Source: Kribbella solani (lineage in GTDB: Bacteria; Actinomycetota; Actinomycetes; Propionibacteriales; Kribbellaceae). Taken from it: 64,000 nt of DNA. This document shows, piece after piece, positions 39,970-48,351 of the stretch (position 1 is the first letter of the stretch; each line of letters opens with the position of its first letter). The stretch is taken from assembly GCF_014205295.1 (NCBI RefSeq), contig NZ_JACHNF010000001.1:3100001-3164000 (forward strand), read 5' to 3'. A program made the translations under genes and the position numbers. The notes beneath the pieces are model-generated. The model saw only the letters and a program-made list of their open reading frames with translations. It had not been told where the DNA came from and ran no database searches.

Positions 39970-40727
39970 GCACTACCGAACCGGGCCAGCCGGCCGCTCA
40001 GGTCACCGATCTTTCGGTCGACCTGGGCGGCCGCCTGGTGTTACGCGGCATCGACCTGCAGGTCCGGCAAGGCGAGGTACTGGCCGTGCTCGGCACCAAC
40101 GGGTCCGGCAAGTCCACGCTGATCAAGACCATCGTCGGACTGCTGCCGGCGGCCCGCGGTGAGGTGCGGCTGTTCGGCACGCCGGTCCCCCGCTTCCGTC
40201 AGTGGCGCCGCGTCGGGTACGTACCGCAGCGGATCACCGCGGCCGGTGGCGTGCCCGCGACCGTGTACGAGGTGGTGTCGTCCGGCCTGTTGTCGAAGCG
40301 GAGGTTCTTCGCTCCGCTCGGTGCCGACGGCAAGCAGGCGATCGAGCACGCGCTCCAGGTGGTGGACATGGCCGACCGGCGCAAGGACGCGGTCGCCGAG
40401 CTGTCCGGCGGCCAGCAGCAGCGTGTACTGATCGCGCGGGCGCTGGTGTCCGACCCGGACCTACTGGTCCTGGACGAGCCGACGGCCGGTGTCGACCTGG
40501 CCAGTCAGCAGATCTTCGCGGATGCGATCCGCGAGCGGGTCGAGCGCGGTACGACGGTAGTGATGGTCAGCCACGACCTGGGTCCGATGGACGCGCTGAT
40601 CGACCGCTCCGTGGTGATGCGCCGTGGCCGCATCGTCTACGACGGCCCCCCGCACGCCTCGCAGACCCACGCCCACGTACACCATTCCCACACCACCGAT
40701 GACAATCCCGGATGGCTGCCGTCATGA
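39966..40727 (+). CDS. znuC: Zinc ABC transporter ATP-binding protein
   Basis: A 253-residue ATPase for zinc uptake. Walker A GTNGSGKST, signature LSGGQQQRVLIARAL and Walker B LLVLDEPTAGVD are intact. The C-terminus is His-rich (HASQTHAHVHHSHTTDD). ATG 39966 overlaps the znuA stop codon (ATGA), showing translational coupling. Confidence 0.94.
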   Translation: MSTTEPGQPAAQVTDLSVDLGGRLVLRGIDLQVRQGEVLAVLGTNGSGKSTLIKTIVGLLPAARGEVRLFGTPVPRFRQWRRVGYVPQRITAAGGVPATVYEVVSSGLLSKRRFFAPLGADGKQAIEHALQVVDMADRRKDAVAELSGGQQQRVLIARALVSDPDLLVLDEPTAGVDLASQQIFADAIRERVERGTTVVMVSHDLGPMDALIDRSVVMRRGRIVYDGPPHASQTHAHVHHSHTTDDNPGWLPS

Positions 40728-41728
40728 CCATGTTCCAGTTGGAGTTCATGCAGCGGGCTCTGATTGCCGGGCTGCTTACCGGTCTGTCGGCGCCGGCCAT
40801 CGGTACGTACCTCGTGCAGCGGCGGCTCTCGTTGATGGGCGATGGGATCGGGCACATCGCCATCACCGGTGTCGCGCTTGGTCTGCTCACTGGGCAGGCA
40901 CCAGTGCTGACCGCCGTACTGGTGTCGATCGCTGGTGCGACAGCCATAGAGCTGGTCCGGTCCCGTGGCAAGGCAACTGGTGACGTAGCGCTCGCACTGC
41001 TCTTCTACGGCGGCATAGCAGGCGGCGTCCTGCTCATTGGGCTGGCCGGACAAGGCGCTGCGACCCTGAACACCTATCTGTTCGGTTCACTCACTACGGT
41101 GTCCCAGAGCGACCTGTACGTCGTAGTCGGGCTGGCTGTTGCCGTACTGGTGGTAGCGATCGGTCTAGGCCCACAACTGTTCGCGGTGTGCCAGGACGAG
41201 GAGTTCGCGCGTACGACCGGGCTCCGTGTGCAACTGCTCAACCTGGTGATCGCTGTGATGGCCGCGGTGACTGTAACCGTGGCAATGCGGACAGTGGGCT
41301 TGCTGCTGGTCAGTGCACTCATGGTGGTTCCGGTGGCGACGGCACAGCAGGTGACTCGGTCGTTCCGGAGTACGTTCGTGACCGCCTGTGTGATTGGCGT
41401 GGCGGCGTGCTTGGCCGGCATCGTCACCTCGTACAACGCCAATGTCGCACCGGGCGCAACCATCGTCGTACTGGCACTGGCCGGCTTTGTCGTAGCCGCC
41501 ACGGTGGGGACGCTGCTGCGCCGCCGGGCCGGACGGAAGCGCCCGCTCGCGGACGAGGAGCCAGAAGTCGGCGTACCGGCTCCGGCGCCACATGTGGTCA
41601 GTGCCGGGCACCCGCACGCGCATAACCCGGCCTGCGGTCACCAGAAGGTCGAACACGGCGACCACGTCGATTACGTACATGACGGTCACCTGCACGCCGC
41701 GCACGGTGACCACTGGGACGAGCACTGA
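40724..41728 (+). CDS. znuB: Zinc ABC transporter permease
   Basis: A 334-residue ABC-3 family permease with about eight membrane helices and the GDGIGHIAITGVALG segment of this family. The last 45 residues form a long His/Asp tail (HPHAHNPACGHQ; HGDHVDYVHDGHLHAAHGD), probably a cytoplasmic zinc-binding extension. ATG 40724 overlaps the znuC stop (ATGA); ATG 40712 is an alternative. Confidence 0.93.
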   Translation: MTMFQLEFMQRALIAGLLTGLSAPAIGTYLVQRRLSLMGDGIGHIAITGVALGLLTGQAPVLTAVLVSIAGATAIELVRSRGKATGDVALALLFYGGIAGGVLLIGLAGQGAATLNTYLFGSLTTVSQSDLYVVVGLAVAVLVVAIGLGPQLFAVCQDEEFARTTGLRVQLLNLVIAVMAAVTVTVAMRTVGLLLVSALMVVPVATAQQVTRSFRSTFVTACVIGVAACLAGIVTSYNANVAPGATIVVLALAGFVVAATVGTLLRRRAGRKRPLADEEPEVGVPAPAPHVVSAGHPHAHNPACGHQKVEHGDHVDYVHDGHLHAAHGDHWDEH

Positions 41729-41770
41729 GTTGCTCCTGGGTTGCTGAGTTCTGAGAGACTGGGAGGCGGT

Positions 41771-42184
41771 ATGGAGACGACAGGAGGAACGGTGGCTATC
41801 GGAACACGCTCGACCCGTCAGCGCGCGGCGGTCGCGCACGCGCTCGACCAGATCGACGACTTCCGGACCGCTCAGGAGATCCACCTGGAGCTCCGGTCCG
41901 CCGGTGAGGCCGTCGGCCTGACCACCGTCTACCGCACCCTGCAGGCGCTCGCGGACTCCCGTGAGGTCGACGTACTGCGCACCGCCGACGGCGAGACCGC
42001 GTACCGGCGCTGCTCCAAGGGCCACCACCATCACCTGGTCTGCCGCAACTGCGGGCGGACCGTGGAGGTCGAAGGGCCGGCGGTGGAGCGCTGGGCCGAC
42101 AAGGTGGCCGCCGAGCACGGGTACACCGACATCAGCCACACGCTGGAGATCTTCGGCACCTGCCAGGAGTGCCAGAACGCCTGA
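41771..42184 (+). CDS. zur: Zinc uptake regulator (Fur family)
   Basis: A 137-residue Fur-family repressor that binds DNA when loaded with zinc. The winged helix covers the first 80 residues (QEIHLELRSAGEAVGLTTVYRTLQAL). Metal sites include GHHHHLVCRNCG and TLEIFGTCQEC, the paired CxxC structural zinc site. ATG 41771 has a GGGAGG site. It closes the znuACB-zur operon and should act at the Zur box at 39014-39028. Confidence 0.94.
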   Translation: METTGGTVAIGTRSTRQRAAVAHALDQIDDFRTAQEIHLELRSAGEAVGLTTVYRTLQALADSREVDVLRTADGETAYRRCSKGHHHHLVCRNCGRTVEVEGPAVERWADKVAAEHGYTDISHTLEIFGTCQECQNA

Positions 42185-42244
42185 CCGGTCGCACAACCTG
42201 ACCTGATGACGCATGCGCGGGTTGGTCTGTGGCGCAGGTCACCT

Positions 42245-42275
42245 TTGCCTTTGAGCGCGCTCAAAGGCGTACGGT
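42245..42275 (+). promoter_or_regulatory. MerR-type promoter with a 22-bp palindrome
   Basis: A -35 TTGCCT (42245-42250) and a -10 TACGGT (42270-42275) are separated by 19 bp, the long spacer that MerR-family activators correct by twisting DNA. The spacer is filled by a perfect 22-bp palindrome (42247-42268, half-site GCCTTTGAGCG). Transcription would start at the ATG of the MerR gene (42283), giving a leaderless message. Confidence 0.75.
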
Positions 42276-42282
42276 CGAAGAC

Positions 42283-42759
42283 ATGAACGCGACCGAGCTG
42301 CTCGCGGACCGCCGGCAGGCAATCCTGGACCACCGCTCCGAGCTGCCCCCGGTCGAACCAGACCTTCTGCACCTGCTCGAACTCCCCGGCGATCTACCCG
42401 AGCACCTTTCGATCGCCGAGGCCGCCGAGCTCACCGGCCTCACCGCGCACACCCTGCGGTACTACGAGCGGATCGGCCTGGTCACCGTCGGCCGGGACGC
42501 GGCCGGCTACCGCAGCTACGATCCGCAGGCGATGGCCCGGATCGTGTTCGTCACCAGGCTGCGCGCCTCCGGAATGTCCATCGGCGCGATCAGTCACTAC
42601 CTGGAGCTCGTACACCAGGGCCCTGACACCGAGCCCGAGCGGCTCGCTCTGATGCAGGAGCACCGCGCGAGCATCCAGCGGCAGCTGCGCGAACTGCAGC
42701 TCGCCCTGGCGGTGACCGACTACAAGATCACCGTCTACGGCGGCACCGCCGCCCCATAA
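42283..42759 (+). CDS. MerR family transcriptional regulator
   Basis: A 158-residue regulator. The winged helix starts near residue 44 ([25 protein letters not shown]), followed by the dimerisation helix and a short effector tail. The first 40 residues are an unusual extension ([19 protein letters not shown]) before the HTH. It controls its own promoter through the palindrome at 42247-42268. It is followed after 74 bp by an aldo/keto reductase gene, a common MerR target. Confidence 0.92.
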   Translation: MNATELLADRRQAILDHRSELPPVEPDLLHLLELPGDLPEHLSIAEAAELTGLTAHTLRYYERIGLVTVGRDAAGYRSYDPQAMARIVFVTRLRASGMSIGAISHYLELVHQGPDTEPERLALMQEHRASIQRQLRELQLALAVTDYKITVYGGTAAP

Positions 42760-42833
42760 CACCTTCCCACTGCTCTTCCGACCGTCGATGCGACGCTCGG
42801 CCGGCGGAGCCATGCCACGAACTGGAGATTCCG

Positions 42834-43805
42834 ATGAAACTGGGTAGTCAAGGCGCCGAGGTCAGCCGGCTGGGACTCGGCTGCATGGGGATGAGCTACG
42901 CGTACGGCGAGCCCGACGACGCCGAGTCCGTCGCCACGCTGCACCGCGCGCTCGACCTCGGCATCACGTTCCTCGACACCGCCGACATCTACGGCACCGG
43001 CGCGAACGAAGAGCTGGTCGGCCGGGCGATCGCCAACCGCCGGGACGAGGTGTTCCTGGCCACCAAGTTCGGCATTGCCGGCAACCCGCTGTCCGGCTCC
43101 CGCGCCGTGAACGGCTCGCCCGAGTACGTCCGGTCCGCGATCGACGCGTCGCTGCGACGGCTCGGCGTCGATCACGTCGACCTCTACTACCAGCACCGGA
43201 TCGACCCGGACGTGCCCATCGAGGACACGGTCGGGGCGATGGCCGAGCTGGTCGAAGCCGGGAAGGTCCGGTACCTCGGGTTGTCCGAGGCGTCCGCGGA
43301 CACGATCCGGCGGGCGTACGCGGTGCACCCGATCACCGCCGTACAGTCCGAGTGGTCGCTGTTCAGCCGGGACATCGAGGAGTCGGTGGCGCCCGCCTGC
43401 CGGGAGCTCGGCATCGGGATCGTGCCGTACTCCCCACTCGGCCGGGGCATGCTGACCGGCGCGCTGCCGAAGGACCTCGCGGCCGACGACTACCGCCGTA
43501 CGCTCCCCCGCTTCGACGCGGAGAACCTGGACTCGAACCTCGCGCTGGTCGACGAGATCCGCGCGATCGCCGGCCGGTACGACGCGACCCCCGGCCAGGT
43601 CGCGATTGCCTGGGTGCTTGCCCAGGGCAATGACGTGGCGCCGATCCCGGGCACCAAGCGGCGGCGGTACCTGGAGGAGAACGCCGGCGCGCTACGCCTG
43701 GAGTTGTCCGCCGCCGACCTGGCGGCGCTGGCCAAGCTGACATCGGTCGGCACCCGCTACCCGGACATGAGCTGGGTCGCCGGACAGTCCGCGCCGCAGG
43801 GTTGA
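42834..43805 (+). CDS. Aldo/keto reductase
   Basis: A 323-residue NADPH-dependent TIM-barrel reductase of carbonyl compounds. The catalytic tetrad is visible: Asp and Tyr in [11 protein letters not shown], Lys in ATKFG, His in YYQHRIDP. The phosphate-binding end [14 protein letters not shown] is present. It is probably co-expressed with the MerR gene, and resembles a second aldo/keto reductase at 56499-57491. Confidence 0.93.
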   Translation: MKLGSQGAEVSRLGLGCMGMSYAYGEPDDAESVATLHRALDLGITFLDTADIYGTGANEELVGRAIANRRDEVFLATKFGIAGNPLSGSRAVNGSPEYVRSAIDASLRRLGVDHVDLYYQHRIDPDVPIEDTVGAMAELVEAGKVRYLGLSEASADTIRRAYAVHPITAVQSEWSLFSRDIEESVAPACRELGIGIVPYSPLGRGMLTGALPKDLAADDYRRTLPRFDAENLDSNLALVDEIRAIAGRYDATPGQVAIAWVLAQGNDVAPIPGTKRRRYLEENAGALRLELSAADLAALAKLTSVGTRYPDMSWVAGQSAPQG

Positions 43806-43820
43806 TAAACTGTTCACAGT

Positions 43821-43858
43821 AAGCCTCTCGTATCGGATTCTTCCGACGGGAGGCTTTG
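43821..43858 (+). terminator. Terminator after the MerR/aldo-keto reductase unit
   Basis: AAGCCTC (43821-43827) pairs with GAGGCTT (43850-43856), and the stem continues inwards with TCGGA/TCCGA, followed by TTTGCT. A long stem with a short T tract directly after the stop codon at 43805 is good evidence for an intrinsic terminator. Confidence 0.7.
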
Positions 43859-43887
43859 CTGCGTTCTGAACCCGTTTGAGGAGACCA

Positions 43888-44382
43888 ATGTCTGATCTAG
43901 TGGTGCGTCGCGTCGAGGCTTCCGACCGGACCGTGATGGAGCGGTTGTGGCTGATGTTCCGGCATGACCTGTCCGAGTTCCAGGGGCAACTGCCGCAGCC
44001 CGATGGCGGCTACCGCGGTGAGTGGCTGGAGAAGGTCCTGACCGGCGACCCGGAGTGGGCCGGGTACCTGGTGTCGCTCGGCGAGAACCCGGTCGGCTTC
44101 TGCTTCATGCGTGCGCTGCAACAGCCAGTACACGTACTGAACGCGTTCTTCATGGTCCGCCCCGTACGCCGCGGTGGTCTGGGCCTCCGGGCAGTGCAGG
44201 AGGTGCTGTCCCACCACCCCGGGCCGTGCGACGTCGCGTTCCAGGGGAACAACGAGAAGGCGGTCCGGTTCTGGCAGCGGGTCGCGACCGAAGTGTCCGG
44301 CGACGTGTGGACGCAGGAAGCCCGCCCGCCTGCCGGCAAGCCCGACGCGACACCTGACCTCTGGATCTCATTCAAGGTGTAG
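43888..44382 (+). CDS. GNAT family N-acetyltransferase
   Basis: A 164-residue acetyltransferase-fold protein. The N-terminal strand (LVVRRVEASDRTVMERLW) and FFMVRPVRRGGLGLRAVQEVL (acetyl-CoA-binding loop) are visible; the end has FQGNNEKAVRFWQRV. Substrate unknown. ATG 43888 has a GAGGAG site. Its 3' end overlaps the convergent sigma-factor gene by 15 bp. Confidence 0.88.
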   Translation: MSDLVVRRVEASDRTVMERLWLMFRHDLSEFQGQLPQPDGGYRGEWLEKVLTGDPEWAGYLVSLGENPVGFCFMRALQQPVHVLNAFFMVRPVRRGGLGLRAVQEVLSHHPGPCDVAFQGNNEKAVRFWQRVATEVSGDVWTQEARPPAGKPDATPDLWISFKV

Positions 44383-45309
44383 CGGCAGGCCGAAGTACCC
44401 GAACAGGTCCTGGTCGAAGAACGTGATGTTGTGGCTGATCCCCGTCCCGCCGACGGTGAAGACCTGCAGGCTGTGCGCGTGAAACCGCCCGTCGTCGCCG
44501 CGTACGTACGCGCCGGCGGCGGGCTGTCCGTTCGCCACGGTCGGCAACATCCGCCAAGCCGTGCCACGCAGCGAGTACACGCGTTCCATGAACTCGCCGT
44601 ACGCGTCCCGGCCGACGAACCACAGCGGCGCCGGCGGCATCTCCAGCACGACCCGCTCGGTCAGCAAGCGCGTCAGGCCCTGTACATCCGCCGCCTCGAA
44701 GGCCCGGACGTAGTCGTCGACGACCGTACGGATCTCCTGGTCGACCGGCTCGGCCACGTCCTCTTCTTGCAGGTCGATCTCGGCGAGCCGGGCACGAGCC
44801 CGCTGCAAAGCACTGTTCACCGAGGCAGTGGTGGTTTCCAGCGCCTCGGCGACATCCGCGGCCGGCCAATCCAGGACATCACGCAGTACGAGTACCGCGC
44901 GCTGCCTCGCCGGTAGGTACTGCATCGCGGCGACCAGTGCGAGCCGCAAACTCCCCCGCGTACTCAGCGCATCCGCCGGATCGGTCGGGAACGGCTGCAA
45001 CCACGGCACCTCGGTCATCGGCTCGATCGGCGCCTGCGCATCGGTCGCGGCACCGACCAGCCCGGACGGAAGCGCGCGGCGGCCGCGTCCTTTCAACGCG
45101 GTCAGGCAGACGTTCGTCGCGATCCGGTAGAGCCACGTACGCAGCGAGGCGCGGGTCTCGTCGTACCGGTCGATCGCCCGCCAGGCCCGCAGCAGGGTCT
45201 CCTGCACCAGGTCCTCGGCGTCGTGCACCGAACCGAGCATCCGGTAACAGTGCGTCAGCAACTCCCGCCGGTACGGCGCCACCCGCGCCTCGAACTCATC
45301 ACGCTCCAT
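44368..45309 (-). CDS. ECF sigma factor with SnoaL-like C-terminal domain (SigG/SigJ class)
   Basis: A 313-residue extracytoplasmic-function sigma factor. Region 2 is at about 8-75 (HDAEDLVQETLLRAWRAI), region 4 at about 125-190 (LPARQRAVLVLRDVLDWPAADVAEALE). The C-terminal 115 residues form a SnoaL_2/NTF2-like domain (VDDYVRAFEAADVQGLTRLL) that in this class takes over the role of an anti-sigma factor. No anti-sigma gene is nearby, as expected. It starts 39 bp after the stop of mscR on the same strand and may be co-transcribed with it. Confidence 0.9.
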   Translation of the reverse strand: MERDEFEARVAPYRRELLTHCYRMLGSVHDAEDLVQETLLRAWRAIDRYDETRASLRTWLYRIATNVCLTALKGRGRRALPSGLVGAATDAQAPIEPMTEVPWLQPFPTDPADALSTRGSLRLALVAAMQYLPARQRAVLVLRDVLDWPAADVAEALETTTASVNSALQRARARLAEIDLQEEDVAEPVDQEIRTVVDDYVRAFEAADVQGLTRLLTERVVLEMPPAPLWFVGRDAYGEFMERVYSLRGTAWRMLPTVANGQPAAGAYVRGDDGRFHAHSLQVFTVGGTGISHNITFFDQDLFGYFGLPLHLE

Positions 45310-45348
45310 GGCCGTACGTACTCCGCCCGGATCGGAAACTCATCGGCC

Positions 45349-46443
45349 TCAGAAAACGACGACCGACCGGAGTACGTCGCCGTGATGCATCTTCGCGAAG
45401 GCCGCCTCGACGTCCTCCAACGCGATGGTCTCCGAGACGAACCGGTCCAGCGGCAGCCGGCCCTGGAGATGCAGGTCGACCAGCATCGGGAAATCACGGC
45501 TCGGCAGACAGTCCCCGTACCAGCTGGACTTCAGCGAACCACCGCGGCCGAAGAAGTCGAGCAGCGGCATGTCCAGGCGCATCTCCGGCGTCGGTACGCC
45601 GACCAGTACGACGGTGCCGGCCAGGTCACGCGCGTAGAAGGCCTGCTTCCAGGTCTCCGGACGGCCGACCGCGTCGATCACCACATCCGCGCCGAACCCA
45701 CCGGTCAGCTCCTGCACCGCCGCGACCACACCGTCGTGGTCAAGGCCCTTCGTGTTGAGCGTGTGCGTCGCGCCGAGCTCGGTCGCGGTCGCGAGTTTGC
45801 GCTCGTCGAGATCGATCGCAATCACCTTCGCCGCACCCGCGAGCCGGGCGCCGACAACCGCGGCCGTACCCACCCCGCCCGAACCGATCACCGCGACGCT
45901 GTCACCGCGACCGACGTTGCCGGTGTTGATCGCCGCGCCCAAGCCGGCCATCACGCCACACCCGAGCAGTCCGGCCACCTCGGCCTTCGCCGCCGGGTCC
46001 ACCTTCGTACACTGACCGGCCGCGACCAGCGTCTTCTCCGCGAACGCGCCGATCCCGAGCGCCGGGCTCAGCTCAGTCCCGTCCGCGAGCGTCATCTTCT
46101 GCTCCGCGTTGTGCGTGTTGAAGCAGTACCAGGGCCGGCCGCGCAGGCAGGCGCGGCAGTTGCCGCACACCGCGCGCCAGTTCAGTACGACGAAGTCCCC
46201 CGGCCGCACGTCCGTGACACCGGCACCGACCGACTCCACCACCCCGGCCGCCTCATGGCCGAGCAGGAACGGGAAGTCATCGTTGATGCCGCCCTCCCGG
46301 TAGTGCAGGTCCGTGTGGCAGACCCCACACGCCTGCACCTTCACGACCGCCTCCCCGGGACCGGGGTCCGGGATCGTGATCTCCTCGATCGTCACCGGCG
46401 CACCCTTGCCCGCCGCCACCACACCACGCACCGTCTGAGCCAT
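45349..46443 (-). CDS. mscR: S-(hydroxymethyl)mycothiol dehydrogenase
   Basis: A 364-residue zinc-dependent medium-chain dehydrogenase that oxidises the formaldehyde-mycothiol adduct, detoxifying formaldehyde and possibly reducing S-nitrosomycothiol. Catalytic-zinc ligands are seen in [14 protein letters not shown] and [10 protein letters not shown]. The structural zinc set is [15 protein letters not shown], and the NAD loop is [10 protein letters not shown]. Segments such as [22 protein letters not shown] and [16 protein letters not shown] are strongly diagnostic for this enzyme and so for a mycothiol-making actinobacterium. Confidence 0.95.
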   Translation of the reverse strand: MAQTVRGVVAAGKGAPVTIEEITIPDPGPGEAVVKVQACGVCHTDLHYREGGINDDFPFLLGHEAAGVVESVGAGVTDVRPGDFVVLNWRAVCGNCRACLRGRPWYCFNTHNAEQKMTLADGTELSPALGIGAFAEKTLVAAGQCTKVDPAAKAEVAGLLGCGVMAGLGAAINTGNVGRGDSVAVIGSGGVGTAAVVGARLAGAAKVIAIDLDERKLATATELGATHTLNTKGLDHDGVVAAVQELTGGFGADVVIDAVGRPETWKQAFYARDLAGTVVLVGVPTPEMRLDMPLLDFFGRGGSLKSSWYGDCLPSRDFPMLVDLHLQGRLPLDRFVSETIALEDVEAAFAKMHHGDVLRSVVVF

Positions 46444-46499
46444 CCCCCGAACCTAACCGCCGCCATCCCGCTCCCGCTACCCACGTACCGAAGAACAGG

Positions 46500-46515
46500 A
46501 CGTAGTCAGCTACGT
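46500..46515. promoter_or_regulatory. Palindrome upstream of mscR and the ABC exporter
   Basis: ACGTAG-TCAG-CTACGT is a perfect 6-4-6 dyad 57 bp upstream of the mscR start, in the 220-bp gap shared with the divergent ABC operon. It could be an operator for either gene. No adjacent one-component regulator is obvious. Confidence 0.4.
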
Positions 46516-46663
46516 ATACCGCCCGCCACGCCTGACACCCTGCCGCCGGATGCCCGATCGAGCTACCACTACCTGTCCTTAGGTACGTGTCCACCGGTTG
46601 GGGGACACGGGGTCAACCGGCTGGGGCTCCCGCCGAGGGGCGGCGGGGCGGGAAAGTTGGGGT

Positions 46664-47545
46664 ATGGAGAACGACAACGCGGTACGGGTGCGGGGCCTGG
46701 TCAAGCGATACCCGGACAAGGTCGCGGTCGACGGGGTCGACCTCGACATCCACCGGGGCGAGGTGTTCGCCCTGCTCGGCCCGAACGGCGCCGGAAAGAC
46801 GACGGCCACGGAGATCCTGGAGGGGTATCGCCGGGCCGACGAAGGTGAGATCAGCGTGCTCGGGACCGACCCGGCGCACGGCGACCGGCACTGGCGGGCG
46901 CGGCTCGGGATCGTCGCCCAGACCAGCCGGGACGAGGCCGAGCTGAGCGTCGCGGAGCTGGTCTACCACTTCGCCGGGTACTACCCGGCACCGCGCGACC
47001 CCGAACAGGTGATCGCCGCGGTCGGGCTGGAGGAGAAGCGCAAGACGCGGACGCGGAAGCTGTCCGGCGGTCAGCGTCGCCGGCTCGACGTCGCGCTCGG
47101 CGTGATCGGCAACCCCGAGCTGCTGTTCCTGGACGAGCCGACCACCGGGTTCGACCCGGAGGCCCGGCGGCAGTTCTGGACGCTGATCGAGGAGCTCCGC
47201 ACCGAGGGCACCACGATCCTGCTCACCACCCACTACCTGGACGAGGCCGAGCATCTGGCCGACCGGGTCGGCGTGATCGCCAACGGCAAGATGGTCGAGG
47301 TCGCCACCCCGGACACCCTCGGTGGTCGCGGCGCCCGCACCGCGCGGGTCTCCTGGCTCGCCGCCGACGGCCCGCGCGAGATCCGTACCGACCGGCCGAG
47401 TGCCGAGGTCGCCCGGCTGCTGGCCGAGTACGGCGGCGAGATCCCCGAGCTGCAGGTCCGCCGGCCCAGCCTCGAAGACATCTACCTGGAACTCATCGGT
47501 TCGGTGGACGCCACCGCTCCGGCCCTGGAAGGAGCGCTCAAGTGA
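46664..47545 (+). CDS. ABC transporter ATP-binding protein (DrrA type)
   Basis: A 293-residue exporter-type ATPase. Walker A GPNGAGKTT, signature LSGGQRRRLDVALG and Walker B LLFLDEPTTGFD are intact, and a C-terminal domain typical of drug-export ATPases follows. ATG 46664 is used because the upstream part of the frame is repetitive and lacks a ribosome site. First gene of a four-gene unit with a permease and a two-component system. Confidence 0.92.
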   Translation: MENDNAVRVRGLVKRYPDKVAVDGVDLDIHRGEVFALLGPNGAGKTTATEILEGYRRADEGEISVLGTDPAHGDRHWRARLGIVAQTSRDEAELSVAELVYHFAGYYPAPRDPEQVIAAVGLEEKRKTRTRKLSGGQRRRLDVALGVIGNPELLFLDEPTTGFDPEARRQFWTLIEELRTEGTTILLTTHYLDEAEHLADRVGVIANGKMVEVATPDTLGGRGARTARVSWLAADGPREIRTDRPSAEVARLLAEYGGEIPELQVRRPSLEDIYLELIGSVDATAPALEGALK

Positions 47546-48351
47546 GTGCCGTACTGCCGTCGCCGCTCAAGGTCGGACTGTCCCGGACCGGGATCGAGGT
47601 GAAGGAGTTCTTCCGCGAGCGCGAGCAGCTGATCTTCACGTTCTTCTTCCCGATCATCTTCCTGGGCATCTTCTCCGCCGTCTTCAGCGGCACCGACTTC
47701 AACGGCGGCGTCACCGCCGCCACCTACTTCACCCCCGGGATGATTGCCTCCGGCATCTTCCTGACCAGCTTCCAGTCGCTCGCGATCGCGATCGCGGTGG
47801 AGCGCGACCAGGACGTCCTCAAGCGCCTGCGCGGTACGCCGATGTCGCCGCAGTCGTACTTCATCGGCAAGATCGGCCTGGTCCTGGTCACCTCGGTACT
47901 GCAGTTCGCGCTACTGCTCGCGATCGCCGGACTACTGCTCGGCGTCGACATCCCGACCGAGCCGTCGAAGTGGCTCCGGTTCGTCTGGATCTTCGTCCTC
48001 GGAACCGCATCCGGTTCGGTGCTGGGCATCGCGTTCTCCGTCGTACCCAAGTCCGGCCGGGGTGCGCCCGCTGTTGTCACCCCGGTGGTCCTGCTGCTGC
48101 AGTTCATCTCCGGCGTGTACTTCGTGTACAGCAGCCTGCCCGCCTGGATGCGTACGGTGTCCGAGTTCTTCCCGTTGAAGTGGCTTGCCCAGGGGATGCG
48201 GTCGGTCTTCCTTCCGGATGGGTACGAGGTGAACGAGCCGGGTGGTTCGTGGCAGCTCGGAACCGGCGCGATCGTACTGTCGATCTGGCTGATCGTCGGA
48301 CTGTTCCTTGCGCAACGGCTGTTCCGCTGGACGCGCCGGGACGCCGGCTGA
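47542..48351 (+). CDS. ABC-2 type transporter permease
   Basis: A 269-residue ABC-2 permease with six membrane segments (IFTFFFPIIFLGIFSAVFSG; ALLLAIAGLLLG; APAVVTPVVLLLQFISGVYF). It partners the ATPase upstream, with which its start overlaps (GTGA at 47542-47545). The substrate could be a lipid, polysaccharide or drug. Confidence 0.92.
   Translation: MSAVLPSPLKVGLSRTGIEVKEFFREREQLIFTFFFPIIFLGIFSAVFSGTDFNGGVTAATYFTPGMIASGIFLTSFQSLAIAIAVERDQDVLKRLRGTPMSPQSYFIGKIGLVLVTSVLQFALLLAIAGLLLGVDIPTEPSKWLRFVWIFVLGTASGSVLGIAFSVVPKSGRGAPAVVTPVVLLLQFISGVYFVYSSLPAWMRTVSEFFPLKWLAQGMRSVFLPDGYEVNEPGGSWQLGTGAIVLSIWLIVGLFLAQRLFRWTRRDAG

Noticed and set aside
41758-41775. Possible riboswitch or attenuator upstream of zur
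   Set aside because: The gap between znuB and zur is only about 40 bp and shows a ribosome site but no structure.
47322-48350. Upstream part of the histidine-kinase frame as one long protein
   Set aside because: It overlaps the ABC ATPase and permease genes in another frame and is Arg/Pro-rich. The kinase starts at 48351.
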